Positions 10,038 to 20,452 of a stretch of 64,000 nucleotides of DNA are shown here, one piece after another. Numbering within the stretch: the first letter of the stretch is position 1; each line of letters opens with the position of its first letter. A program made the position numbers and the translations under genes. Below the pieces are notes generated by a model that made no database searches, was not told the origin of the DNA, and saw only the letters and a program-made list of their open reading frames with translations. Source of the stretch: Gracilariopsis chorda (Eukaryota > Rhodophyta > Florideophyceae > Gracilariales > Gracilariaceae); contig NBIV01000032.1 of NCBI GenBank assembly GCA_003194525.1, positions 310,001 to 374,000 on the forward strand, in the 5' to 3' direction.

Positions 10038-11237
10038 ACGCTGTCCGGGTGGTTTAGATGAGGACGCTATGGCGCTTCCTGTGCGTAGCACTGACTCGTG
10101 GTTTTCCATGACTGACAGGTGGAGTGCCGGGGCACTTCTCTTGCTCCTGTTTGAGACCGTAGAGGTGTCACAGACCGCCACCGAAGCAGTCTGCGACTCC
10201 GTAACGGGCGGGGCAGTTCTTCGGCATGCGAACCCTTCTGATTCGGTGGTTTGAGAATTTTCGATTCCATTATCGGTCCGTGATTGCTCTTCTAGGGCGT
10301 GAGGTCAATGTGGAGAAGTTCAATGCTTACTGAAAGATTTTGACCGGTCGTACGTACCTCAGCGGTCAGTAGAGTGACCTTCTAGAAAGCTCGAACGGAT
10401 GATGGGTTCGATGCTCCAAACGGTCGAAGTCACGAGACGCCAGTCGAAGGCTGCAGGACCAGACGGCCAACTTCATCAGGCATGGTCAGGTAATACGCGT
10501 AGAGCGTTGGCAGTCGTGCACCGCTATTGCTTTATCGTGCGGGTTAGTATAACAGGCAACAGGCTAGTGGGCAGTCGGTATTGCCAACTGAAGCAATATA
10601 CTAGTCGGTTTGGTGGGAAGACGTCTGTCTTTACTTAACGAGATGGTTGGCGCACTTACTATCCTACATATACCCGTCGGTCCGCGGGGCTGCCTCCCAG
10701 CTGCTTTGTATTTCCGGGAAATATTGGCCGATGACCTTCCTGAACAATCATCCCGTACTTTTAGAATTAATTAAAAAATATCCTGCCCATGCGGAAGTAT
10801 TGGTACCCGTTGCCCAGATACCTGCAGCGCGCACCGCTCGGCCACGTGTGTGGCGTCCCCCAATTCCCAGTCGCTCCACCCGGTCTGTCCATCCCAGCTG
10901 TTCACCTGTGCTCTGACCCCATCCTACATCATCCGTCCTACGCATGCATCTCTCGTTACCTACGTCCTGTCTCCGTACGGTCGCTCTCCCACACTAAAGT
11001 AGGCTGCACAGTATTGGAAACGTTTACCGTTCTAACAAAAATAGTTTTAATCAATGTAGCGCATACGTAGGCCACGTAGTACTACAAACGTAGAACCCTA
11101 TAATAAGAATAGAAATTGGCTATACGCTGCATTGGTAGGTAAGACCGTCCTCGATATATATTGATGTCTGAAACCAATACTAAATAAGAATGCGATGAAT
11201 TTTTACTTAGTAAAGTACTACGTATTTAAACTATCAA
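10038..11237. other. gene-free interval holding the right R1 repeat
   Basis: Positions 10,038-10,344 show no credible gene and no homology to the left flank of element A. The R1 direct repeat follows (10,345-10,790). Positions 10,790-11,237 are AT-rich at the right and contain only chance ORFs. Confidence 0.45.
10345..10790 (+). repeat. direct repeat R1, right copy
   Basis: Second copy of the 435-bp R1 repeat in the same orientation as 3,118-3,554, roughly 80-85% alike by eye. Both copies translate to a shared GPDGQLHQAWSGNT-like stretch, but neither has a long ORF, so this is shared DNA rather than a proven gene. Confidence 0.65.
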
Positions 11238-12068
11238 TGTAGTTCTAGTGTTAGGATTCTTGAGACCATTAGTGAAGTGCAATGCCCTCAGAGAGGGATT
11301 CTTGGTACTTGGTTGATTTCCCGAATGTTTCGGTAATAAAATGATTGCATGAACTACGAACACTAATAGTGGATTTGACACGTGGGACACGGAAGAGTCA
11401 ATTGGCGGTTGGCCGCAGTAGTGGGCATGAACCACCAAAGTGGAGTAATTTAGTGAATTCTATTTATAATTTTTACACCCATTTCTGGGATGGTTAGTAC
11501 TTAGTGCGCCTACGGATTGCCGCCGCACCAGTAAACCTTCCCCAACAAGGGACCCCAACCTGGGAAAATGGCTCTAGACCTCACCGCCTTCGCGTGTTCT
11601 CTACTCCTCTTTGGAGGGAAGCACCGTCGCATACGGGAAATCTAACCCCCTTGCCTATGTAAAGGACCCGAGTATTCGGACTGTTATTCCAGCTTTCTTG
11701 GTGTTCGCCTTGTATAGGGTTTATTTACTGGCACTGCCGTTAGTCTTCGACACGACACTCGTGATTCAGCTCCCCCTTATTTTTCCCCTTATAGAGTGGC
11801 TTTCCCGCTACCCACGGCTCGTGTTCGCGCGTGCCACTAACGTGAAACCCTCACCTCTCTAGAGGATAGCCACCCCCATACACCACTCCTGCAGATACCC
11901 GACTCTTGCCTCAACCTCCCTGCACAAGTCGCGACGGGTGGCCTCGGCTTTACAACCCGACATAGTCGTGACACTCCTGGGAGGGCTCTACCCAACTGGG
12001 CTCACCTCTAACGAGGAAAGATCCCGAACGTCTTTCGGTGCGCTCCCGCTTCCGGAAATTGCACTACA
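11238..12068 (+). mobile_element. solo LTR-like fossil (plus orientation)
   Basis: About 830 bp starting TGTAGTTCTAGTG and ending GAAATTGCACTACA. The last 130 bp follow the same layout as the LTR at 24,014-24,928: GGGAGGGCTCTACCC, CTGGGCTCACCTCT and TTCGGTGCGCTCCCGCTTCC before the terminal TTGCACTACA. It is a diverged member of the same LTR superfamily, older than the full element. The 5' boundary is the less certain end. Confidence 0.5.
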
Positions 12069-14445
12069 ATTAGGACAATACGTACATTTATATATCATGC
12101 AGGAAACTATTTTTGCAACACCAGTTTCCTACTAAAGCGGCAAAGACGGTACATGTTCCATCGAAAGCGGATCAACAAATCTCTCAATCCCTCTTAGGTT
12201 CCTGCGATCTCATACGAGTTCTTCTTCGCATCGAACACCGTCACGACGGCATGGACCCTGTTTGGGAGCAGGCCCTCGCCCAAGAGAGAATGTACAGTCC
12301 GTGCAACATCGACACATAACCAATAAGCTTCCGCAGGTGGACTTAAGAGCTAGAACAGAGCTTCCCCAAAATTTTATGGAACCTCATAACCCTGAGGAGA
12401 TGTATTTGAAATCCTCCCCTTCTTCCAGCATTCAACAGGAACGAGAAAGGACGGTTATGCTGTTGTTTGATGGGAGACCTCATCAAGGCATTCGATATGC
12501 AGCGAAATATGTCTGGGATGCAAGGGCAGAAAATATCTGTCACGGCCTTGCACCTTCAAGTTCTTGACATCTGGAGTACCAACAAATCACTGGCACACTT
12601 CCAGCGTGTTGTGGAACGTGTGGTGTAAACGGTTATCGAGCATCTAGATGTTCTCTCAAAGATTTGGGATGGGTGCTTCGTATTCGCACGTGCAAGTATT
12701 GTGGCGCAGTTCTGGTTGGTGCGGAGAGGGAGGGAACATGCAGTGGGTATAAAAGCTCAAGATTGCTTGGACTTTCTTTCAGACGAGTGCATATCAATTC
12801 AAAACTTGAGGACATATATCGCTTACGTTCTTTTCAAACGCTATCAGCACACTCAAATGAGTTATTTGAAACCGTTATTACATTCACGGAAATGAAATAA
12901 GTTCGGAATGGAGGTCTGTCATTTCTTCGAATTCAAGGCAGTGTGTCTCTTTCTGTTTCAGGCCAAGACGTGTGCTACATCTTTTTGTGGTCGAAAGATC
13001 CTCCCAGTCTTCATTCATGGGATTATTCATCTTCTTTAACGAGACGAATGGTGTGTAACCCGAATATTTGATACTTGGTTCCGATGCTATACGATCCCGT
13101 GCAACCAAGACAAACATTGTCCAACAGCAGAGGTATAGACATTTGCTCAGGCAGAAAAAAGTGTTCGAAGGAGATCAAACTTGAACGAGTCTACTCTAGG
13201 AATCTCTGCAGACGCTTTGCAGGAAGGAATAGTTGCCCGGAACTATGGAAGTGCCCATGAAGCGCGACTCGAAGTAAGCTCGGGTGCTGGACCTTTACCA
13301 GAAGACAGTCAAGGCAGACCTTTTGCAATGACAGCTATTGTCATAGAGCCAAGTGCACTGTTCATGTAGGAAGCCCCAGTTGCCTAGCTGGTTTGGGGAA
13401 AAGAATCGCATCGCATACCTACCAGAAATCTTCGACGTCGAGTTGTCAAGTACAAGCGTTTAACACCTGATTCAATGGACGTTGAGAAAGGGGCTTTCCT
13501 ACTGCTCTACCCTTAAGGTAAGATTCCTGCCTTGTATGATACAGAAACATATATTTCATCCAGATATGTGAAAAAACCGAGACGAAAGCAGCCTAACATG
13601 GGCAGAACAGTTTAAGACAGGACTGCATACCGCTAATGTGCTGCTGAACTCTGGCACTCTTTTTCACGTACAAGCACAAAAATTGAAGAATTGAGACTTC
13701 GTCCCTTGGAAACAGAACAAATGAGGATGATGGAAGAATGAGAGCTGCGGGCTGGAACCCATACCCAAACAGATGAACTCGGCCCTTTGGGTAATTTATT
13801 CTTTCCAGGTTATCACAAAAAGACCCCGCCATACTGAGGACAAAAACAACTGCGTATGCAAGCAATGGTCGCTCGACTAGACTCCCCGACGCTTTTCGTC
13901 ACAGTCACAATGAAAGTTTGGCTGAAAGAGATGAAAAGGTTTAGTATGGATAACAAAAACACTGGAGTATTTGCTCCACAGGGAGACAGAAGCTGCCCCC
14001 TTGATAGGCCGGATCTTATTGCAAGATTGTACAACCAGTACGCAAATTCAGTCATGAAGGATCTACAGAATAATTCAGAAGAGCTTTTTGGCCTTACACG
14101 CATTGGGATTGCCACCAAACTTGAATTACAGGAGAGAAATGCACCATATCATCGTATTCTTTAGTTAGAGAGGGCCGTAATTGAAGATCCTGATATCAGT
14201 GACATTATGTTAAAATCTGAACCGCCTCGGGGTGACTCGCCTGGAAACCAGCAACTCCGAAAATTGGTGAAAAATACAATATGCACAGACACTCTCCATA
14301 TTGCCGTGGTCGTATTTCTAACGGGAGGTGCCGATTTGGGTGGGATGGACAAGAAATTGTTCCCGAAACAACCATAAATGAGTACACAAACCGAGTGACC
14401 TATCGAAGAAGAAGGACAGAAGATTTTAAAGTGGTTCCTTACAAG
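12069..14445 (+). mobile_element. Helitron fossil, piece 1 (zinc-finger and Rep region)
   Basis: Plus-strand remnants of a Helitron RepHel protein in several frames. At about 12,675-12,740 lies RTCKYCGAVLVGAEREGTCS, the Cys pattern that opens Helitron proteins. At 13,856-14,163 lies a recognisable Helitron_like_N stretch: MVARLDSPTLFVTVTMKVW, DRPDLIARLYNQYANSVM, LELQERNAPYHRIL, the last being a decayed form of the PHAHIL (HUH) motif of the rolling-circle nuclease. Many stops show it is dead. The reading is cut at 14,445 by the LTR-end/element B insertion and resumes at 21,847. The 5' end of the Helitron was not located. Confidence 0.65.
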
Positions 14446-14638
14446 TGTAGTGCAAAATTTGGAAATGGGTGACACTCAAGGATGTCCGATTCCCTGCCCT
14501 CTTGTGAGGTAGACTAAGAGTTTGAGCCCTCCGTCTACCCAGGTGTCGGGTGTAAAACCAACGGTACTTCGGAAATACCACGGAGGTAAAGAGGAACGGT
14601 AAAAACGGGAAACAGTGGAACACGCGTACGGTGGACCA
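14446..14638 (-). repeat. inverted LTR-end arm, left of element B
   Basis: Starts TGTAGTGCAAAATTTGG and runs 193 bp. It is the reverse complement, with scattered mismatches, of 21,654-21,846. The sequence matches the 3' end layout of the Ty3/gypsy LTRs in this window. Left flank ACAAG and the base run after the right arm (ACAAT) look like a 5-bp target duplication with one change, so both arms and everything between them probably entered the Helitron as one unit. Confidence 0.65.
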
Positions 14639-14929
14639 GTGCGAACCCAGGAAAGGTGCTATCCAAAGACAGTACAGAACCACCCGACGGGTCGTGCGGA
14701 CAGCGGGAACAGACCCGAACGTGGGTGCAAGAGCAACAAGAAACAACAAAAGTATACCCAATACAGGTTGGATATCTGTAACCCAGAGAAAATAGAAGTC
14801 ACACGACGATTAGTGAACACAGTATACCTGTAGTCGTACCAAGCGTGTAGATAGTACAAACCGATTGCGGTGACCCGTCGGGTGGTTCCGTTTTGTATTT
14901 GGATAGCCCCCTTTCCTGGGTTCGCACTG
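14637..14929. repeat. small foldback (MITE-like) with about 60-bp arms
   Basis: The left end reads CAGTGCGAACCCAGGAAAGG and the right end is its complement (CTTTCCTGGGTTCGCACTG). Pairing continues inward through GCTATCCAAA and AACCACCCGACGGGT to about 60 bp. The unit has no coding capacity. It fills the space between the left LTR-end arm and the terminal repeat of element B; nothing comparable lies on the right side. Confidence 0.65.
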
Positions 14930-15496
14930 CGTCGGTGTTTTCGGAATGCTAGTTTGACAATCAAAAGGGAAAGAATTGAAATGGACGGATATCGACTCTT
15001 AAAACCCACTTTTGAATGAATCAATTTCCATCAAAATATTTTCACACATTCAACACTGTTAGTTTTTTGAAAGTATAAACTAGTAAAGCACTTCACATTT
15101 CCAAGTTATTTCGGACCAAAAACCGAGTCCGGACTCCGCGAAGTGGAGTCCAGACTCCACTACTACATACCTTCACATGTGAACGTGAGATTGAAAATCT
15201 GACCGGACCACCGGAACTGCCCCTTCAAATAGAAGGATAGGATGCTCAGATAAATACATATATAGGAAATACATTAGAGTTTACAAAACATGATAGCCCT
15301 CGCTATCCTTCACTCGTTGTCAGTGTCTGCGGCCTTGCATAGCATGCACCAGTCCACGAGCCAGCGCAAAACGCTCGGCATCACCTGCTCCACTTCATCC
15401 CCGTGCGCCATAATAATTACGCTCCCGCATTTCGCTCTCCAACAACCCCTTTGCTCCCCTTTCTCCTTCCAATCCTTCAACTCTCCTTCCCGCACC

Positions 15497-16660
15497 ATGT
15501 TCCCCTGTTGCTACCCTCGCTGCTCCTTCCACGGCCGCACCACATACTCTCTTCAGAGTCACCAACGCAGGTGCCCCCATCGCCTCACCGCCAACAAGCG
15601 TTCCTCCTCCACAGCCACCGCTCCAGTTCAGTTCCCTCCCAGGACCAAGAAGCGAAAATCCGTTCCCAACCTCTCCATCAATTCTCCTCCCCTTCCCTCT
15701 CACCGTCCTTCCGACAACGTCCCCCTCACCGATGATGATCCATATGAACTTCAACAGGCTTCCCTCTCTCTTCAAACCCAAGACGCTTACCATATCCGCT
15801 TCTCTCTTCTTACAACATCTTCGCCTTCGAGCCACTGCATAACTTCCACCTCGGCGTCTCTAAACTCATCAAAGCCACCGCAATCGAACGTCTCCGATCC
15901 GATTCCCTCTTCTCCATTGTCGGTCCCAGCAAATCCAAGAGATCCTTCCAATCCATCCGCACCTCCATCCTCAAACACTCCAACTCCATTCTTGCGGCCA
16001 TCGAAAAAGATTCCCCTGCAACTGGACTCCACATAGACTTCTCCACCTCCGACAACGCTCAAGCTCTTAACGGCTTCTTCACCACAGAAGGACTCCGTGG
16101 AATGCTCGAAGCAAAAGATTACCGCGCACTCGACATGGTATTCCCCTTCATCGGAGCATTCTTCGACAGATGCTGCAACGAAATCGACTCCTCCCCAATC
16201 ACTTCCGTCTTCACCAAGTACACAGATCTCGTTCTCTACGCCATGCGATACAACTCCACTTCCGAATGGACCGAAGACTCTCTCAAATCACTCGAACGAC
16301 AGATCAGATCCTTCAAACTCACAGCCACCACCGTCCTTGGACCCTACCACTCTTCGCACCTCGGTACCCTCAAGTTCCATCTCCTCGATCACATCGTCGA
16401 CGACATACGTAGATACGGAGGTCTGCACTTCAACGACGCAGGCATATTCGAACATGCCCACGTCCTCTTCAAATCTCACTACTCCAAGACATCCAAACAT
16501 TCTCCAATTCCTCATGGTGCCGTTCCCTCACTCTCTCCCATGCCACCCCAATTATGTTCTCCAGAGCAAGCGGGAGATACTCACCAAACAACTTTGAAAA
16601 CAATAACTGCCGTTTTCCTCCACGGCCCACATTCGTGTCCAACGCAGTCAAAACGCATCT
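15497..16660 (+). pseudogene. zinc-finger transposase of element B (internally shortened)
   Basis: ATG at 15,497 starts MFPCCYPRCSFHGRTTYSLQ and SHQRRCPHRL, a zinc finger shared with element A. A Pro/Ser-rich linker with KKRKSVPNLS (nuclear-signal-like) follows. At about 15,790 the frame changes and the catalytic-like region begins: YNIFAFEPLHNFHLGVSKLI, EGLRGMLEAKDYRALDMVF, LGTLKFHLLDHIVDDIRRYG and AGIFEHAHVLFKSHYSKTSK. The region seen in A between finger and catalytic part (the LNHPDFSK block) is absent here, so B is an internal-deletion derivative or the shift marks a splice I cannot define. The 3' end overlaps the minus-strand gene tail. Confidence 0.6.
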
Positions 16661-17049
16661 GATCCAAGCATCCAAGCGTGCCAAATGCATCACAGTTCCA
16701 TCCACATAATCTGTCTTCCCTTCGCCTCCCGGTACCACCTCATATCCCATAAACTCTGCCAGCACTTCTACCGCAGCTCCGTTCTTAAAGTACATGTCCT
16801 CCCCACCAAAGTCCCTTAACCTTCGAGCAACTTGAAATCCAGAATATGTAAGATCGTCAATCGCACTCATTCTCCATGCACATAAGATTCGGCTCTTCTC
16901 TACCTCCTTTCCCATTAACTTGCTTCTCGCTTCCTCTAACTGCTTCTTCAATTCCACATCAAGCTCCGTCCCCTCCTGAGGTCTCACACGTCTTGCTATC
17001 AAGTCATACCCAAGTAGCGAAAACAACTTTTCCCGTGCCGCCCTAGGCC
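16469..17049 (-). CDS. likely C-terminal extension of the methyltransferase-SET gene
   Basis: A minus-strand open frame reads FTWPRAAREKLFSLLGYDLI, then ELKKQLEEARSKLMGKEVEK, RILCAWRMSAIDDLTYSGFQ, VMHLARLDAWIRCVLTALDT and LLFSKLFGEYLPLALENIIG, ending at 16,469. It overlaps the end of the 595-codon frame by about 50 bp in another frame. Its amino-acid make-up is protein-like, so the real product may cross by splicing or a one-base shift. The 3' part is antisense to the transposase tail. No known domain recognised. It could instead be a separate small gene. Confidence 0.4.
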
Positions 17050-18786
17050 AGGTGAACGTTTCATCCGCACGTTAGCCTCACGCTTTTTCACAAGGCCATC
17101 TACCGTAGCATCTAAGTCCTTATCGCCTTCGACATACTTAGGGTCGTTAATATACCCTGCAACACAAAACGGAGCTGGAACAACCCAAAGAATCGGGTTG
17201 GTTTGTTTTCCATGGTTCAGTGTTCTCCGATGAGGTAGTGCAGAGAACTGATGCCCATGAACATCCACCTCCACCGCATATTTTCGAAAGCGATCCTTCG
17301 TCACACCCATAACTCCGTCTCCGTAGGTCTTGTGCACTTCTTTACGGTTCGTCAGATCATGATACACGAGTGTCCCATAGAAGTAGCACACTACCTCCCC
17401 TACAGCAATTCGACGAGTTGCAAACACTCCAACACCAGCGTTATCGTGGCGAATAGTAGACTTGCTGATTCGTAGTCCATAATGCACAGCTTCCATTGCC
17501 AGCAGCGAGTTCATGTTCTCCAGATTCATGCTACCCTGCAGCACGCTAGGCCATTGATCGAAGGTCCTGCTCTTACCCAATTTGGCTACCTCTTCACTTC
17601 TCCACAGCGTCGACAGGAACTGGACGACGTGTGGGGGAAGCATCTGGTACGGAGAAAAGCCATTGACTGCCTTCCATGACAAGGTATGCCTCAATCTGCC
17701 CATTGGAAATGCGATGACAACAGTATGGGCCATCTTCCTGAGCTCTTGGTTCTTCTCAAGATTGGTGTTTCCCTCCCGGATTATAGAAGCAAAACGAACA
17801 ATAGCAGCATGCTTTGCGTGTTCAAAGCAAGCTTTGTCGTCTTCACATCCTACAAATATCCGGTGCTTCGGCAGTTCCATGCATGCCATCGCTGTAGAGA
17901 ACGTCCCCGCAAAGAGGTCAACCACTAGGTCTCCTGGCTGACTAAACCTGCAAATGAGTTCCTTCAGCAATGCCCTACACTTCTGTTCCGGTCGCACCTT
18001 TTTCCTCGTAGTGATTCTCTCCGAGTTTGTCACATTCCATAGCAGAGTTTCGCCATAAGACATAGGCGGCACCTGGTCTATGATTGCGTGATATGCCGGG
18101 TAGCGTGAAGGGATAAAATTAAAGTTCTCATAGTTCACCATTCTGTGCTGTTGGGAATACGGGACCCCAGAGCGCACTGCATGTACGGCATACTCCGACG
18201 TCTGGTACAGCTGACAGCTCCGCCTTCCCGGATTACCCATCGAGTTCCCCATGGATCGTACGAACTGGAGGGGTTGTTCGTCCACGACAAAAGAAAAACG
18301 AGTTGTGCCAGAGTCATCTGTGTACGTAACACTCCGCAGCATCTCCCGCCACTTCTGTATCTGATCCCACGAGCAGAACAATATAACATGCCCACCGGGA
18401 CGTAGCAACTTTGAAATTCTTTTCTCTGCCCGGGCCATGGTCTTCTCGGTGAGAACATCATGACCACTGTTCTCCCGATTACGCTCCGCACGAGTCCCAT
18501 ATGGGGGATCCGAAAGCACGAACTGTACCCTTCCTTCAATGGATAGTTCGCTGTCCCCGGACTTGTTGTCGTCGACTTCGACAAGGTCTTGGAAACTGCA
18601 GTTGTGAAGACGGAAGCTGCGGGACATCTGCCTCTCACAGTACTCGTACGACATCAACTGATCTAAAGTCTTCGGATACGGTGGAGGTTGAACACCAGTC
18701 TCCTTCACGCTGTACGTCAGTCTCTGAGACAATGTCGTTGTCTGCAGACCAGTAGTAGCTCTTGGAGCAGCCACACTCTCCACCAC
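16999..18786 (-). CDS. amino-DNA-methyltransferase fused to SET domain (element B cargo)
   Basis: The frame spans 595 codons; the first ATG inside it is at 18,654. Residues about 85-345 form an N4/N6 amino-methyltransferase of beta-type order: DPPY in VQFVLSDPPYGTRAERNR first, then the SAM-binding block DLVVDLFAGTFSTAMACMEL. Residues about 460-590 resemble a SET domain: AGVGVFATRRIAVGEVVCYF, YGTLVYHDL and, near the end, VAGYINDPKY; the usual NHxCxPN block is not clear. The fusion would write marks on DNA (N6-adenine or N4-cytosine) and possibly on histones. Upstream an acceptor-like TTCTGAACAG precedes the frame, so a 5' exon may be missing. It lies opposite to the transposase. Substrate specificity is unknown. 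Confidence 0.7.
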   Translation of the reverse strand: MVESVAAPRATTGLQTTTLSQRLTYSVKETGVQPPPYPKTLDQLMSYEYCERQMSRSFRLHNCSFQDLVEVDDNKSGDSELSIEGRVQFVLSDPPYGTRAERNRENSGHDVLTEKTMARAEKRISKLLRPGGHVILFCSWDQIQKWREMLRSVTYTDDSGTTRFSFVVDEQPLQFVRSMGNSMGNPGRRSCQLYQTSEYAVHAVRSGVPYSQQHRMVNYENFNFIPSRYPAYHAIIDQVPPMSYGETLLWNVTNSERITTRKKVRPEQKCRALLKELICRFSQPGDLVVDLFAGTFSTAMACMELPKHRIFVGCEDDKACFEHAKHAAIVRFASIIREGNTNLEKNQELRKMAHTVVIAFPMGRLRHTLSWKAVNGFSPYQMLPPHVVQFLSTLWRSEEVAKLGKSRTFDQWPSVLQGSMNLENMNSLLAMEAVHYGLRISKSTIRHDNAGVGVFATRRIAVGEVVCYFYGTLVYHDLTNRKEVHKTYGDGVMGVTKDRFRKYAVEVDVHGHQFSALPHRRTLNHGKQTNPILWVVPAPFCVAGYINDPKYVEGDKDLDATVDGLVKKREANVRMKRSPGLGRHGKSCFRYLGMT

Positions 18787-18809
18787 CTCTTCGACCTCAT
18801 TATCCCCAC

Positions 18810-18949
18810 CCAGCTGTTCAGAAAATCAAAAAATTAGTGTAAAATGAACCATGCATCTTCCGCCCATGACCTACTAGGTCGTACCGCAGATGTCCGTTCA
18901 TTCCAGACACTAATTTTAAACTAATTTTTTGATTTTCGGAACTGCTGGC
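18810..18949. repeat. imperfect 140-bp foldback upstream of the methyltransferase-SET frame
   Basis: Left arm CAGCTGTTCAGAAAATCAAA pairs with the right arm around TTTGATTTTCGGAACTGCTG, continuing through the AAAAATTAGT stretch with a small bulge. It resembles a MITE or an intronic stem. It sits exactly at the 5' limit of the open frame, next to the splice-acceptor-like site. Confidence 0.6.
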
Positions 18950-18957
18950 CGCCACGT

Positions 18958-19043
18958 GGTGGAGGTCCATGGACCGGAGTGTCGTGGCGCTTCATCAGGC
19001 GCCTGATGAAGCGCCACGACACTCCGGTCCACGGACCTCCACC
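18958..19043. repeat. 86-bp palindrome without spacer
   Basis: Arms 18,958-19,000 and 19,001-19,043 are complementary over 43 bp with one mismatch, centred on CAGGCGCCTG. It lies in the divergent interval between the methyltransferase-SET gene and the membrane-protein gene of element B. It could be a cruciform-forming regulatory site, or a recent inverted duplication like the one in element A. Confidence 0.9.
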
Positions 19044-19439
19044 CCCAAAAACAAACTTCGAATACCAATGCAAAATCATTACAGGTGCATTGCAGCGCCG
19101 CCTAAATGAACTTAATGGTTGTCAGGAAACGTCTTCAATACCATGTATTTCAAAAGTATAGATGCTCACGTCGCCTGAACCGAGCAGACGTGATCACGAG
19201 AGCATCTTACGCGACTGGGTGCCACGACAACTTGATCACGCGAACGCTTCAAGATTGCAGCGTGGTTCTCGGCCGGAATAAGAGTTCTACGAAGACGAAG
19301 AAGCATTGTCCCAGGAAATCCGCTTCGCTGCGAAGGCCTGACATAGAAATGCCGACTACGCGAGGAAAAGCGAAAAGCATGGGCTTGGTGCGCATATGCG
19401 TTTCTGTTTTCATTAGCCATTGGTGCTCTTTATGGGGTA

Positions 19440-20210
19440 TTGAAACCGCTTTTGATGCATTATGTGGTAGGGGATGTTCGAATGTCTCCGAAGATGTTGA
19501 TTGTGGTAATTCTGGAGACTGTTTTGCATTTGTTTATCTTCGATATGGTGTTTGCATTGCATAGAAGGCATTTTGGTTCATTGGCATACGTACCTTTGCG
19601 GGACAGCCAGCGAATGGCACGGATTTCTGTGATTCGAAACAGACTACTTGGATTCACGATGGCAGGTCTTTTGCCGTTGAATGTTTGTATTTTTGTTGGC
19701 TATCACTTCTTGGAAGCGCCAATTTCGATTGGAATGGAACTTAGGACTGGTGCTCTTGCATTTTTCACTGGTCGTTTCATGTTTGGGTGTATGTCGTATG
19801 TGGTTGAACGGCTAACGATGTTTTTTGTGACTAGGGACAGCATTAACAATGAGAGAGAGCTCCCATATGTGCAGAGAGGTAGTGTTGGGCTGATTTTGGA
19901 TGTGTGCAGGACCGTATACGGTGGTTTGAATAAGGTGCTTGGGTTTAGAGATGGTGTGGCTACTATGAGGCTCTATATCGGAAGGGTGTTCCCTGTTGTG
20001 TTTACCTACTTGATTTTCACGTTCCTGAGCGATACTTCTTTGCACAAGGTAAGGGAACTCGCGCCTGTAGTGGAGAATACTATCTTTTTCGTGCTGCTTC
20101 TTTTGGGTATGGCTGTGGATATGGACTTGGAGTACCATTTTCGAAGGTATGTTGCGAATCTAGGAGAGCACTGTAGGCCTGTTGGTTCTCGTTTTGAACC
20201 ATTTCTTTAG
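19440..20210 (+). CDS. multi-pass membrane protein of element B
   Basis: A plus-strand open frame of 256 codons that extends 5' without a start codon to about 19,348; the first ATG in frame lies near 19,455. Hydrophobic segments include YAFLFSLAIGALYGVL (before the ATG), MLIVVILETVLHLFIFDMVF, GLLPLNVCIFVGYHFL, GALAFFTGRFMFGCMSYVV, IGRVFPVVFTYLIFTFL and NTIFFVLLLLGMAVDMDL. The C-terminal 190 residues match the element A protein closely (shared YVVERL, FFVT-DSINNE, LPYVQRG, PVVENTIFFVLLLL). The MPTTRGKAKS block lies just upstream in another frame, so a splice or a lesion separates it. Family unknown; probably six or seven membrane passes. Confidence 0.6.
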   Translation: MKPLLMHYVVGDVRMSPKMLIVVILETVLHLFIFDMVFALHRRHFGSLAYVPLRDSQRMARISVIRNRLLGFTMAGLLPLNVCIFVGYHFLEAPISIGMELRTGALAFFTGRFMFGCMSYVVERLTMFFVTRDSINNERELPYVQRGSVGLILDVCRTVYGGLNKVLGFRDGVATMRLYIGRVFPVVFTYLIFTFLSDTSLHKVRELAPVVENTIFFVLLLLGMAVDMDLEYHFRRYVANLGEHCRPVGSRFEPFL

Positions 20211-20452
20211 ACACGTTCGTAGTTCTACCTGTACATACCTAAGTTAGTGTGATAGAGTTGTAAACTGAAGGAAGTGTTAAACTAATGTCGTTCTAAATTT
20301 TTCGTTTCAGATTATTGGTGGGACACGACTCGGTGGGAAATGGCGCGAAAACGGGCGAGTGAAAAAATGCGGTTGGATAAGTACCTGGGGAGTGCTCGCT
20401 TGGTGGTTGGGTTAGGAACGGGAGCGCCGTTGTGGTGGGGCGTGTAGTAGCC

